Assembly: GCA_900555335.1 (NCBI GenBank) | Contig: USKU01000025.1 | Location: 1 to 14,128, forward strand | Origin: an uncultured Atopobium sp. | GTDB lineage: Bacteria > Actinomycetota > Coriobacteriia > Coriobacteriales > Atopobiaceae | Direction: 5' to 3' | DNA: 14,128 nucleotides | In this document: piece by piece, positions 7,204 through 13,253 of the stretch | Position numbering within the stretch: the first letter of the stretch is position 1 | Layout of the letters: every line of letters begins with the position of its first letter | The notes under the pieces: model-generated | What the model was told of the DNA's origin: nothing | Databases searched by the model: none | The model's input: the letters and a program-made list of their open reading frames with translations, nothing else | Made by a program: the position numbers and the translations under genes

Positions 7204-7241
7204 CTCCCGTAGGTAAGATTAGCCAATTACATTTCTACGGG
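7204..7241 (-). promoter_or_regulatory. pyrG leader hairpin covering the ribosome binding site
   Basis: On the minus strand CCCGTAG (7241-7235) pairs perfectly with CTACGGG (7212-7206). After an AAAT bulge, an inner GTAA (7230-7227) pairs with TTAC (7216-7213) around a 10-base loop. The GGGAG ribosome binding site (7208-7204) shares its GGG with the 3' arm of the stem and lies six bases before the start codon. Folding would hide the site. No T run follows, so it is not a terminator. Confidence 0.5.
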
Positions 7242-7243
7242 TC

Positions 7244-7252
7244 TTTATATTA
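7244..7252 (-). promoter_or_regulatory. Possible pyrG -10 region
   Basis: The minus strand reads TAATATAAA, containing TAATAT (7252-7247) and TATAAA (7249-7244). Each is close to the consensus -10 hexamer. Transcription would start near 7237-7240, at the beginning of the leader hairpin. No recognisable -35 hexamer is found at the right distance, so confidence is low. The same bases may simply be an AT-rich spacer. Confidence 0.3.
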
Positions 7253-7331
7253 TTCCGCTTTAAGGCCCATAGTGCCGAGAAATTTAATCTCCAAACAAAT
7301 ACATTGTTATGTCCATGTAGTTCTGAAAAAT

Positions 7332-8963
7332 CTAGCGAACTTCTGACAGTAGCTCATGTGCGTGAGCCAAAGAAGCCTCAGTTATAGAGCCTGAAAGCAT
7401 GCGTGCAATCTCTTCTTCTCTCTGAGTACCAGAAACCTCTATAAGAGAAGTTATAGGAAGCGCGTTATGTTCTTCTGTCTTTGAGACTACATACTGTTTA
7501 GAGGCCATAACAGCAACCTGTGGCAGGTGAGTTACCACAATCACCTGATGTGTTTTAGCAAGCTGCGCTAAAACCTCTGCAAGAGCAACGGCAGTAGCTC
7601 CACCAACGCCAGCGTCAACCTCATCAAATACAAGCGTATCGCAGACGTCAGACTCTCCTAGAACCACTTTGCATGCAAGCATGACGCGAGAAACCTCACC
7701 ACCAGAGGCAATCTTTCTAAGCGGACGAGCAGTCATCTGAGCTGAAGGCTTATACATAAGCTCAATCTTTGTAGAGCCAACTTTATTCCACTGCTCAAAA
7801 GGAAGATCTTCAAAGTTCAATTCAATCTGAGCTGAACCCATCTGCAGATGACTCATTTGCTTAGTAACAGCATCACAAAGTTTTGGAGCTGCAGCAACAC
7901 GAACCTTTTTAAGTGCCTGAGCCTTTACGATAAGAGTTTCTTTTGCTTTATCTACTTCTGCCTGTGCCTCACGGACAAGCTTTTCTGTGTCTCTTGTAAC
8001 CTTAAGAAGATTTTGAGCTGCCTGGTATTTCTTAAATACATCTTTCATACCAGGGCCATACGTTCTCATAAGACCCTGAAGACGAGCCATACGACTTTGC
8101 ATCTCTTCAAGAGCTTCTTCATCAAAATCGAGAGATCCAACATAGCTTCTGAGCTCTGAAGAAACATCCTCAATCTCTATGAGTGCGCTTGAAAGAGACT
8201 CTGCATAATTACCTAGCGTAGCATCAAATGTTGCAGCACTTTGAAGCATCTGAACTGCATCAGAGAGAGAATCAATAACACCCTCATCTCCTGAGAGTAA
8301 CTCGTGTGTTCCTCCTGCAGCTTGAAGGAGAGCCTCTGCGTGTTCAAACCGAGGAAGTTGCTCTTCTAGGTCTTCTAGCTCTCCTTCTTTAGGAGAGACC
8401 TCATCAATTCTTTGGACAAGAAATGCCGCTTCATCAATCTTTGCATTGCTAGACTGGCTTACTTCAATAACTCGTTGAAGTTCAGCGACTGCAGCATGGT
8501 AAGCATGAAGAGCGTCTACATACTCTGTCTGGCAAGATTGAATATCCGATCCAATCCATGCGTCTATCATGCTGACATGGTTCTTTACGTCAAGCAGCCT
8601 TTGATGTTCATGTTGACCACACAGATCAATTGATGTTCCAATGCCTCCAGCCAGCTCTTTAACTGATGCCATATGGCCATCAATCTCTACCCTGCCTCTA
8701 CCATCAGCAGAGACTTTTCTAGAGACAACAATGCCCTCTTGATCTTCTGGTGAAGTAAAAAAGCGTGCCTCAACTCTAAGAGCGTCTGTTCCTTCTCTTA
8801 CCGCAGAAGCATCCGCACGCTCTCCTACTAAGAGCTTAATGGAAGATAAAAGAGCGGTTTTACCAGCACCTGTCTCTCCTGTTAAAACAGTTAAACCTGA
8901 GGCGGGTGCAAGAGAAGCGTCTTCAATAAGTGCGACATTTTGCACACGAAGTTCATCAAGCAT
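7332..8963 (-). CDS. recN: RecN, DNA double-strand break repair ATPase
   Basis: RecN is an SMC-like ATPase that gathers broken DNA ends during recombinational repair. The protein has 543 residues, typical of the family. Walker A GETGAGKT is at 29-36 and QHEHQRLLD at 117-125 forms a Q-loop-like conserved block. The middle section (about 150-360) is rich in helix- and coiled-coil-forming residues. The ABC signature ASGGEVSR is at 419-426, Walker B TLVFDEVDAGVGG at 443-455, and the switch THLPQVA at 478-484. The ATG at 8963 lies 11 bases after the nadK stop with AGG about 8 bases upstream. nadK and recN are therefore very probably one transcript. A LexA-like palindrome lies upstream of nadK, which suits a gene that is SOS-induced in many bacteria. 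Confidence 0.96.
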   Translation of the reverse strand: MLDELRVQNVALIEDASLAPASGLTVLTGETGAGKTALLSSIKLLVGERADASAVREGTDALRVEARFFTSPEDQEGIVVSRKVSADGRGRVEIDGHMASVKELAGGIGTSIDLCGQHEHQRLLDVKNHVSMIDAWIGSDIQSCQTEYVDALHAYHAAVAELQRVIEVSQSSNAKIDEAAFLVQRIDEVSPKEGELEDLEEQLPRFEHAEALLQAAGGTHELLSGDEGVIDSLSDAVQMLQSAATFDATLGNYAESLSSALIEIEDVSSELRSYVGSLDFDEEALEEMQSRMARLQGLMRTYGPGMKDVFKKYQAAQNLLKVTRDTEKLVREAQAEVDKAKETLIVKAQALKKVRVAAAPKLCDAVTKQMSHLQMGSAQIELNFEDLPFEQWNKVGSTKIELMYKPSAQMTARPLRKIASGGEVSRVMLACKVVLGESDVCDTLVFDEVDAGVGGATAVALAEVLAQLAKTHQVIVVTHLPQVAVMASKQYVVSKTEEHNALPITSLIEVSGTQREEEIARMLSGSITEASLAHAHELLSEVR

Positions 8964-8974
8964 ATATGACCTGC

Positions 8975-9832
8975 TTACTGACCAGTTTTACCGTAAAATA
9001 CACGAGAAACTGAACGATAGAAACTATCAGCACTTCTATCAAGCAGAATGATATCTCCTGGTCCACGGCTAATACGAGCTTTGGTAGCCACACCCTCTTC
9101 TGGATGCTTAATGTTTTGCCCGTCAGAGAAGAAGTGACATGGTGCAGGCCTATCTTTTGACATGGTAATTTCAACCACGTCAGAAGGAGAAGTAAGGAAT
9201 GCACGAGCCAAAATAGTATGAGGTGCAATTGGCACGCAAACCATTCCCGAGAACTCTGGTGTAACAATAGGGCCACCAGCAGCAAGAGCATAGCCGGTGG
9301 ATCCAGTTGCTGTACTAACAACAAAACCATCACCGCGAAGCTTATCAATATGGTTGCCTGATACAGAAACCGTAAACTCGACCATATCGCCTGCTCCACC
9401 TCTGGAAACTGCAAAATCATTGAGCGAGAAGGTCTTCTCGACGTAAGTTTCTCCAGATGGAAGCTCATACTCTGTCTCTATTGCAAGTGTTGCTCTTCTA
9501 GAGACGTGAAGCTCTCCAGCAAGAGCATCCGCCACCATCTCAATCATTTGATGAGGAGTTGCACTAGTTAAAAAGCCAAGGTGACCATAAGAAATACCCA
9601 AAATAGGAATTTCTGAATACTCAACAATTTTGGCAGCCCTCAGAAGCGTTCCGTCTCCACCAAGAGAAATAACAAGCTGGCAATCAGAACAATCTATAAC
9701 TTTATCTGGGAACAGCTTTTTATCGTGTGCCCACTGGACATCACATCCCTGCTCAAAAAGCCATTCTTCAAGTTCACGTGCACCAGAAACAGCAACTTCT
9801 CTTGAATAATTTGGAACAAGAAGTACCTTCAC
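8975..9832 (-). CDS. nadK: NAD kinase
   Basis: NAD kinase phosphorylates NAD to NADP with ATP or polyphosphate and controls the cytoplasmic NADP pool. With the start chosen here the protein has 285 residues and begins VKVLLVPN. The diagnostic GGDGT loop is at 58-62, then GHLGFLTS at 83-90. LNDFAVSRG at 137-145 corresponds to the conserved NE/ND site. TGSTGYALAAGGPIV (176-190) is the glycine-rich catalytic region. I prefer the GTG at 9832. It has GGGAG about 10 bases upstream and the beta-strand KVLLVP starts at once, as in homologues. A GTG at 9883 would add 17 unconserved residues and has no ribosome binding site. The neighbouring recN follows after 11 bases. nadK next to recN and tlyA is a common arrangement in Gram-positive bacteria. 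Confidence 0.94.
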   Translation of the reverse strand: MKVLLVPNYSREVAVSGARELEEWLFEQGCDVQWAHDKKLFPDKVIDCSDCQLVISLGGDGTLLRAAKIVEYSEIPILGISYGHLGFLTSATPHQMIEMVADALAGELHVSRRATLAIETEYELPSGETYVEKTFSLNDFAVSRGGAGDMVEFTVSVSGNHIDKLRGDGFVVSTATGSTGYALAAGGPIVTPEFSGMVCVPIAPHTILARAFLTSPSDVVEITMSKDRPAPCHFFSDGQNIKHPEEGVATKARISRGPGDIILLDRSADSFYRSVSRVFYGKTGQ

Positions 9833-9901
9833 GCAAACCACTCTCCCGATTTTGCTTGATTGCACAACTGAAACAGTTAACACGTCTGATTCGATGTACT
9901 C

Positions 9902-9907
9902 AGTATA
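9902..9907 (-). promoter_or_regulatory. -10 site of a probable nadK-recN promoter
   Basis: The minus strand reads TATACT, matching five of six consensus positions, 27 bases after the LexA-like palindrome. The -35 position (about 9925-9930, AGTATT) is poor, as expected for a regulated promoter. Transcription would begin near 9895, giving a leader of about 60 bases before the GTG of nadK. Confidence 0.5.
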
Positions 9908-9933
9908 CCTAAAAAACTACGAACAATACTACA

Positions 9934-9955
9934 AAATAGAACATTCGTTCTATTT
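9934..9955. promoter_or_regulatory. LexA-like SOS box upstream of nadK-recN
   Basis: A perfect palindrome has 9-base arms, AAATAGAAC and GTTCTATTT, around four central bases. The core GAAC-N4-GTTC at 9939-9950 has the half-site and spacing of the Gram-positive/actinobacterial LexA site. The box overlaps the tlyA stop codon and sits just before the presumed -35 region of nadK-recN. An alternative reading is a weak terminator for tlyA, since four T residues follow on the minus strand. The AT-rich stem and short T run make that less convincing. Confidence 0.65.
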
Positions 9956-10756
9956 CACTATTTCTACAGAATGACTCGATACCACTGAAGCAAGATCTAA
10001 ATCATGCGAACCTGCCACAAGCTGCCCAAACAGCAAATATTCCACATTACCCTTAGCACCATGAATAGGACTCTCACAGGCGCCCAAAGGACCCATATGA
10101 GCTTCCTTAAACGCATCGGAAACCTTTTGCAGCGTTTGCAGACGCACGGAGGCATCAGTCACAATGCCACCCTCGCCCACTTCTTCTCTCTTAGCTTCAA
10201 ACTGCGGTTTGACCAGCGTAACAAAAACTCCTTCAGGAGCTAGAACATCTAAAACAGAAGGAAGAATTGACAAGATTGACGTAAACGATACGTCACACAC
10301 AGCAACATCAAAAGCGTGCAAGTAGCCCATTTCTGGTAAGGACGTAATATTTGTTCGTTCTAGCAGTTCAACCCTACTGTCGTTTCTGAGCGACCAATCA
10401 AACTGCGCATAGCCAACATCAACCGAGGTAACCGAAGCAGCTCCATTTTGAAGCAGGCAATCGGTAAAACCACCAGTTGAACAGCCAATATCTAAACATT
10501 TTTTCTGTTGAACCGTAAAATCAAAAACTTCAAAGGCGCGCTCGAGCTTAAGTCCGCCTCGGCTCACATACGGAATAGCGCCTTTTACGTGCAGAAATAA
10601 TCCCTCAGGAACGAGCTCTCCCGCTGAAGTTAATCTTCTGTCGCTCGTAGAAACATCACCCGCAAGAATTGCGCGTAATGCAGCTTGAGTGTCCTTGAAA
10701 AATCCTTGCCTAACCAGCTCTTTATCGAGCCTTTGGCGAGAAATGCGTTGAGCCAC
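9950..10756 (-). CDS. tlyA: TlyA-family rRNA 2'-O-methyltransferase
   Basis: TlyA methylates ribose 2'-O positions of 16S C1409 and/or 23S C1920 using S-adenosylmethionine. The protein has 268 residues. An N-terminal S4 RNA-binding domain (about 4-58, RISRQRLDKELVRQGFF) is followed by a linker with YVSRGGLKLERA and an FtsJ-type Rossmann methyltransferase domain. The SAM loop is DIGCSTGGFTDCLL (89-102). A K-D-K-E catalytic set is visible as Lys70, Asp155 (VCDVSF), Lys183 (LVKPQFE) and Glu239 (GNVEYLL). The start is a GTG at 10756 whose G is shared with the xseB stop codon (TAGTG), implying translational coupling. Its own ribosome binding site is weak. The older 'haemolysin A' name should not be taken as a virulence claim. 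Confidence 0.94.
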   Translation of the reverse strand: MAQRISRQRLDKELVRQGFFKDTQAALRAILAGDVSTSDRRLTSAGELVPEGLFLHVKGAIPYVSRGGLKLERAFEVFDFTVQQKKCLDIGCSTGGFTDCLLQNGAASVTSVDVGYAQFDWSLRNDSRVELLERTNITSLPEMGYLHAFDVAVCDVSFTSILSILPSVLDVLAPEGVFVTLVKPQFEAKREEVGEGGIVTDASVRLQTLQKVSDAFKEAHMGPLGACESPIHGAKGNVEYLLFGQLVAGSHDLDLASVVSSHSVEIVK

Positions 10757-11103
10757 TAGTGCTCATCGCTTTCTGAAACCGCGTCATCAGACGACGTTTC
10801 ATCTGCAGCTGAAGCCTCAACCTGTTCAGAAGAAGCCTGCTCATCAGTGGTAGCTGCTGCGCCGGTTGCGTCAGCTGCGTCCCCTGCTGCCTGAGCCTGA
10901 ACCAGACGTTCTTCCTCTTCTGGCGTAAACTCTGTGGTGTCAACCATGTTGACAGCCTTTGAACCTAGAGCAATTGCCTCATCAAAGAGGTCAAGAGAAT
11001 GCTCCAACGAGACGTTCTTATCGCGAACTTGATCAACAATTGAATCAAGTCTTGCGGTTATCTGGTCAAAGCTCTGATATTCAGACGTATCGATTTTTGC
11101 CAT
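10756..11103 (-). CDS. xseB: Exonuclease VII small subunit-like protein
   Basis: XseB is the small helical subunit of exonuclease VII, which degrades single-stranded DNA and needs the large subunit XseA. The conserved helical part is residues 10-52, SFDQITARLDSIVDQVRDKNVSLEHSLDLFDEAIALG and following, which matches the XseB two-helix pattern. From about residue 58 to 115 there is an acidic Ala/Ser/Glu/Asp-rich tail of low complexity, so the protein is longer than the usual 60-90 residues. The ATG at 11103 lies two bases after the nusB stop, and the gene's own stop overlaps the tlyA start. xseA, which usually lies just before xseB, is missing here. The assignment rests on a short motif and on position. 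Confidence 0.8.
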   Translation of the reverse strand: MAKIDTSEYQSFDQITARLDSIVDQVRDKNVSLEHSLDLFDEAIALGSKAVNMVDTTEFTPEEEERLVQAQAAGDAADATGAAATTDEQASSEQVEASAADETSSDDAVSESDEH

Positions 11104-11105
11104 GG

Positions 11106-11609
11106 CTACTCTGCATCTTCCACAGAGCTTACTGGCTCTTCTTCAGAATTGTCCTGCTCAGCAGTCCGCTTGTGGCACAGAGAATAAATGTCTTCTCCAG
11201 CCTCAATATCGTCAACAATACGGCCGAGAACACCGTTAATAAAGCGAGGAGAATCATCGCCGCAGTAAGCGCGAGCAAGGTCAACTACCTCGTTAATAGC
11301 AACAGCAACGTCAACCTCTGGAACCTCCAGAATCTCGTAGAGAGAAATTCTTAGAAGATTGCGGTCAACAGAAGGCATGCGATCTATTGCCCAGTCTTTT
11401 GAGTAAGCAGCAATGATGTCATCAAGATCATCTCTGATGCCATCTGCTCCTACTGCCAGTGACTGCGCATACTCGTCAAGAGGTCCCTCGGAGAGCGTGT
11501 AGTCTCCGTCGAGGACCTCAAGAACGCTGCGATTAGTGGCTTCAGCCTGGAACAAAAGCTGTAGTGCTTGGCTACGGGCGCGGGTACGTCCAAAAAACTT
11601 AACGCTCAA
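11106..11609 (-). CDS. nusB: NusB transcription antitermination factor
   Basis: NusB binds boxA RNA with NusE (ribosomal protein S10) and prevents premature termination in rRNA operons. The protein has 167 residues. The family pattern begins RTRARSQALQLLFQAE (8-23). Later blocks are WAIDRMPSVDRNLLRISLYEIL (73-94) and VAINEVVDLARAYCGDDSPRFINGVLGRI (102-130). An acidic tail of about 25 residues extends beyond the usual end. The start is a TTG at 11609, strongly supported by an AAGGAG ribosome binding site five bases upstream that overlaps the asp23 stop codon. No ATG or GTG lies at a suitable place. It is part of the tightly packed asp23-nusB-xseB-tlyA run. Confidence 0.95.
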   Translation of the reverse strand: MSVKFFGRTRARSQALQLLFQAEATNRSVLEVLDGDYTLSEGPLDEYAQSLAVGADGIRDDLDDIIAAYSKDWAIDRMPSVDRNLLRISLYEILEVPEVDVAVAINEVVDLARAYCGDDSPRFINGVLGRIVDDIEAGEDIYSLCHKRTAEQDNSEEEPVSSVEDAE

Positions 11610-11611
11610 GC

Positions 11612-11977
11612 CTACTCCTTAGGAAAAACAAGGCTGTCAATGTAAACATCAACGGAAGCAATGCTGACGCCAATCTGCTCATTTACGGCAGTTGCAACAG
11701 CAAGTCTTACCTCAGAAGCAAGCTTTGTGAAAGGATAGCCATAGAAAACGGTAAGGTGAACTCCAAGATGAAGCTGACCGTTCTCTACGCCTGCCTCAAC
11801 AGCCTTCTCTGGAGCAAGACTTCTGCTGGTAAAGACGTTAATAAGGTTGGATGCCAGGGTATCGTTTCCGCCAACGGAGGCAACACCTTCAACACTTCCA
11901 GCTGAGCCGGAGACAACCGTTGAAATTACATCTTTTGAGATGCCGATGCCTGCTATACGAAGCTCTGTTTCAGCCAT
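11612..11977 (-). CDS. Asp23/Gls24 family envelope stress protein
   Basis: This 121-residue protein belongs to the Asp23/Gls24 (DUF322) family. Members are small cytoplasmic proteins that often associate with the membrane and have been linked to alkaline or envelope stress in Gram-positive bacteria. The exact biochemical role is unknown. Visible family features are the N-terminal strand-helix GIGISKDVISTVVSGSAGSVEGVASVGG (10-37), the hydrophobic strand LHLGVHLTVFYGYPFTKLASEV (69-90), and the ending VSIASVDVYIDSLVF. No membrane segment or AmaP-like anchor gene is adjacent. The ATG at 11977 has a strong AGGGGGT ribosome binding site. Immediately upstream is a hairpin with a T run (11989-12008), so transcription into this gene may be attenuated. 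Asp23-nusB adjacency is common in Gram-positive genomes. Confidence 0.9.
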   Translation of the reverse strand: MAETELRIAGIGISKDVISTVVSGSAGSVEGVASVGGNDTLASNLINVFTSRSLAPEKAVEAGVENGQLHLGVHLTVFYGYPFTKLASEVRLAVATAVNEQIGVSIASVDVYIDSLVFPKE

Positions 11978-11988
11978 GTCTACCCCCT

Positions 11989-12008
11989 AAAAAAGACAAA
12001 CTGTCTTT
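11989..12008 (-). terminator. Hairpin plus T6 between efp and asp23
   Basis: The minus strand has AAAGACA (12008-12002), the loop GTT, TGTCTTT (11998-11992) and a T run to 11989, the form of an intrinsic terminator. The stem is AT-rich and may be leaky. It ends directly before the asp23 ribosome binding site, leaving no room for a promoter between the two. It therefore either only partly ends the efp transcript or acts as an attenuator for asp23-nusB-xseB-tlyA. Confidence 0.65.
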
Positions 12009-12029
12009 GAAATAATTACTCAATACCTG

Positions 12030-12049
12030 TTGGGCGCTTATACACCCAA
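12030..12049 (-). other. Second hairpin in the efp-asp23 gap
   Basis: On the minus strand TTGGGTG (12049-12043) pairs with CGCCCAA (12036-12030) through seven pairs including one G-U, with loop TATAAG. No T run follows. The loop hexamer TATAAG is also five of six bases of a -10 site, so this stretch may instead hold a promoter for asp23, although no clear -35 is seen. Confidence 0.4.
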
Positions 12050-12059
12050 AGCATATGCA

Positions 12060-12623
12060 TTAAACGCGAGAAACAAACTTGCCGTCGCGGGTGTCAACCT
12101 TAATGCGCTCACCCTGGTTCAGATACATTGGGACCTGAAGCGTGGCGCCAGTCTCAATAGTTGCTGGCTTGGTGCCGCCCTGAACGGTATCACCCTTGAA
12201 GCCTGGGTCAGTCTCAGTGATCTCTGCCTCAATGAACATTGGAGGCTCAACACCAAGAAGCTCAGTGTCTGCATAGAGAAGCTGTGCGTTATCGTTCTCC
12301 TTGAACCAGACGCTTTTCTCGCCAATGAAATCAGCAGGGACAGCTACCTGATCGTAAGTCTCGTTGTCCATGAAGTAGAAGGACTCACCGTCGTTGTAGA
12401 GGTACTGCATCTCTTTGGTGAGCAGAAGAACGTTCTCAAACTTGGTACCAGCGTTGCAGGTCTGATCAATAACGCGGCCAGAGCGAAGGTCACGAATCTT
12501 ATAGCGGACAAAAGCACCGCCCTTACCTGGCTTTACGTGCTGGAACTCAACGATGGTGTAGTACTTATCGTTAATCTTAAGGCCAAGGCCGTTCTTAAAA
12601 TCTGCGGTGCTGATAGTTGCCAC
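12060..12623 (-). CDS. efp: Elongation factor P
   Basis: EF-P binds between the ribosomal P and E sites and relieves stalling at polyproline. The protein has 187 residues, the standard size, with the KOW-like N-terminal domain (1-62) and two OB-fold domains. The tip loop reads HVKPGKGGAF with Lys34 as the residue that is modified in many bacteria. The C-terminal family signature runs through KPATIETGATLQVPMYLNQGERIKVDTRDG (about 152-181). The start is a GTG at 12623, which gives the expected N-terminus VATISTADFKNGL. The purine-rich AAAAGAG upstream is a modest ribosome binding site. An extended -10 promoter lies about 80 bases upstream. No genes for known EF-P-modifying enzymes are in the window. 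Confidence 0.97.
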   Translation of the reverse strand: MATISTADFKNGLGLKINDKYYTIVEFQHVKPGKGGAFVRYKIRDLRSGRVIDQTCNAGTKFENVLLLTKEMQYLYNDGESFYFMDNETYDQVAVPADFIGEKSVWFKENDNAQLLYADTELLGVEPPMFIEAEITETDPGFKGDTVQGGTKPATIETGATLQVPMYLNQGERIKVDTRDGKFVSRV

Positions 12624-12702
12624 GTCTAACTCTTTTCACTCGATAAAGTCGCGAGAAGAACGTGAATTTTCAAACTACCCGCGACACGTATATGCATGTT
12701 GG

Positions 12703-12711
12703 ATTTTATCA
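12703..12711 (-). promoter_or_regulatory. Extended -10 promoter of efp
   Basis: The minus strand reads TGATAAAAT, that is TGn followed by TAAAAT, matching five of six -10 positions plus the TG extension. The -35 region is not recognisable, as often with extended -10 promoters. Transcription would start near 12696, giving an efp leader of about 70 bases. Within that leader GTCGCG and CGCGAC could form a 6-bp stem. Confidence 0.5.
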
Positions 12712-12759
12712 GTTTCACGCCTTCCGTGCTGGCGGCTCTTGTGAAAATGCAAAATTTGC

Positions 12760-13167
12760 TTACTTCTTTTTAATAAAACTCTCTTTAATAAGGCGAGGAA
12801 GCTGTGGAATTGCCATAAGTCCGTGCTTAAAGACAAACCAGAAGTTTGGAGAACGCACGAGTTTCTCCTCCCCTATATAGGCGCGAATTGCCCTCAGCGT
12901 TGCTTTATTGTCTCGCGTAGAAAACGAGTAGTTACCATTGCTTTTAGTAAAAATAGCAAAGCGAGAAATGCTTTTGGTGCGTCCCATAACCGAAGCTGCC
13001 ACATGATCTATCTGGTCCCAGGGAATCTGAATGTAATCTTCAGGATTTTTTTGGTTGTAGAACTCAAAGGCCTTATTGCCAATAAGGATATCGCCATACG
13101 TAGCAAGCCCATGAAATGACGTTGCCTTTGCGGTGAAATCGACCGTGCTGTTTTGAGACTGAGCCAT
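12760..13167 (-). CDS. manO: DUF956 family protein (ManO-like)
   Basis: This 135-residue protein matches the DUF956 family, whose members lie next to mannose-type PTS operons and are called ManO. The molecular role is not established. A regulatory or accessory part in sugar uptake is inferred from context. Recognisable stretches are ATSFHGLATYGDILIGNKAFEFYN (15-38), IQIPWDQIDHVAASV (46-60) and SRFAIFTKSNGNYSFSTRDNK (68-88). The basic C-terminus ends in ESFIKKK. There is no signal peptide or clear membrane segment, and the fold looks like a small beta-rich domain. The ATG at 13167 has AAAGGA upstream. It follows manZ across an intrinsic terminator whose loop contains a consensus -10, so expression may be partly independent of the PTS genes. 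Confidence 0.85.
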   Translation of the reverse strand: MAQSQNSTVDFTAKATSFHGLATYGDILIGNKAFEFYNQKNPEDYIQIPWDQIDHVAASVMGRTKSISRFAIFTKSNGNYSFSTRDNKATLRAIRAYIGEEKLVRSPNFWFVFKHGLMAIPQLPRLIKESFIKKK

Positions 13168-13178
13168 ACAATCCTTTC

Positions 13179-13214
13179 AAAAATGGGTCGCACCCATTAT
13201 AGAGCGCGACCCAT
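13179..13214 (-). terminator. Intrinsic terminator between manZ and manO
   Basis: The minus strand has a perfect 9-bp stem, ATGGGTCGC (13214-13206) and GCGACCCAT (13191-13183), with a 14-base loop and a T run to 13179. It directly precedes the manO ribosome binding site (AAAGGA). It probably reduces read-through from the PTS genes into manO. Confidence 0.8.
13196..13201 (-). promoter_or_regulatory. Consensus -10 inside the manZ-manO terminator loop
   Basis: The minus strand reads TATAAT, a perfect -10 hexamer, within the loop of the terminator hairpin. The -35 region 17-18 bases upstream (GTCGCA/TCGCAC) is poor. If active, transcription would begin near 13189 and give manO a leader of about 22 bases, without the complete terminator stem. 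Confidence 0.45.
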
Positions 13215-13253
13215 ATTCGTGCGACTTTAAGTACTAGTACGTACTCTTATTCA

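Noticed and set aside
6553..7212. Long plus-strand open frame (219 codons) inside pyrG
   Set aside because: It is antisense to a fully conserved CTP synthase, its translation resembles no known family, and it is cysteine/asparagine/serine-rich as antisense frames often are.
7198..7331. CTP-sensing attenuator of the Bacillus pyrG type
   Set aside because: A GGGCC occurs near 7264-7268, but it is not placed a proper distance after a -10 site, and no hairpin with a T run follows before pyrG.
9833..9883. Longer nadK from the GTG at 9883
   Set aside because: It has no ribosome binding site, adds unconserved residues, and would leave only about 12 bases after the predicted transcription start.
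12030..12629. Plus-strand open frame (199 codons) antisense to efp
   Set aside because: It mirrors EF-P codons, has no ribosome binding site or family motif, and efp is unmistakable on the other strand.
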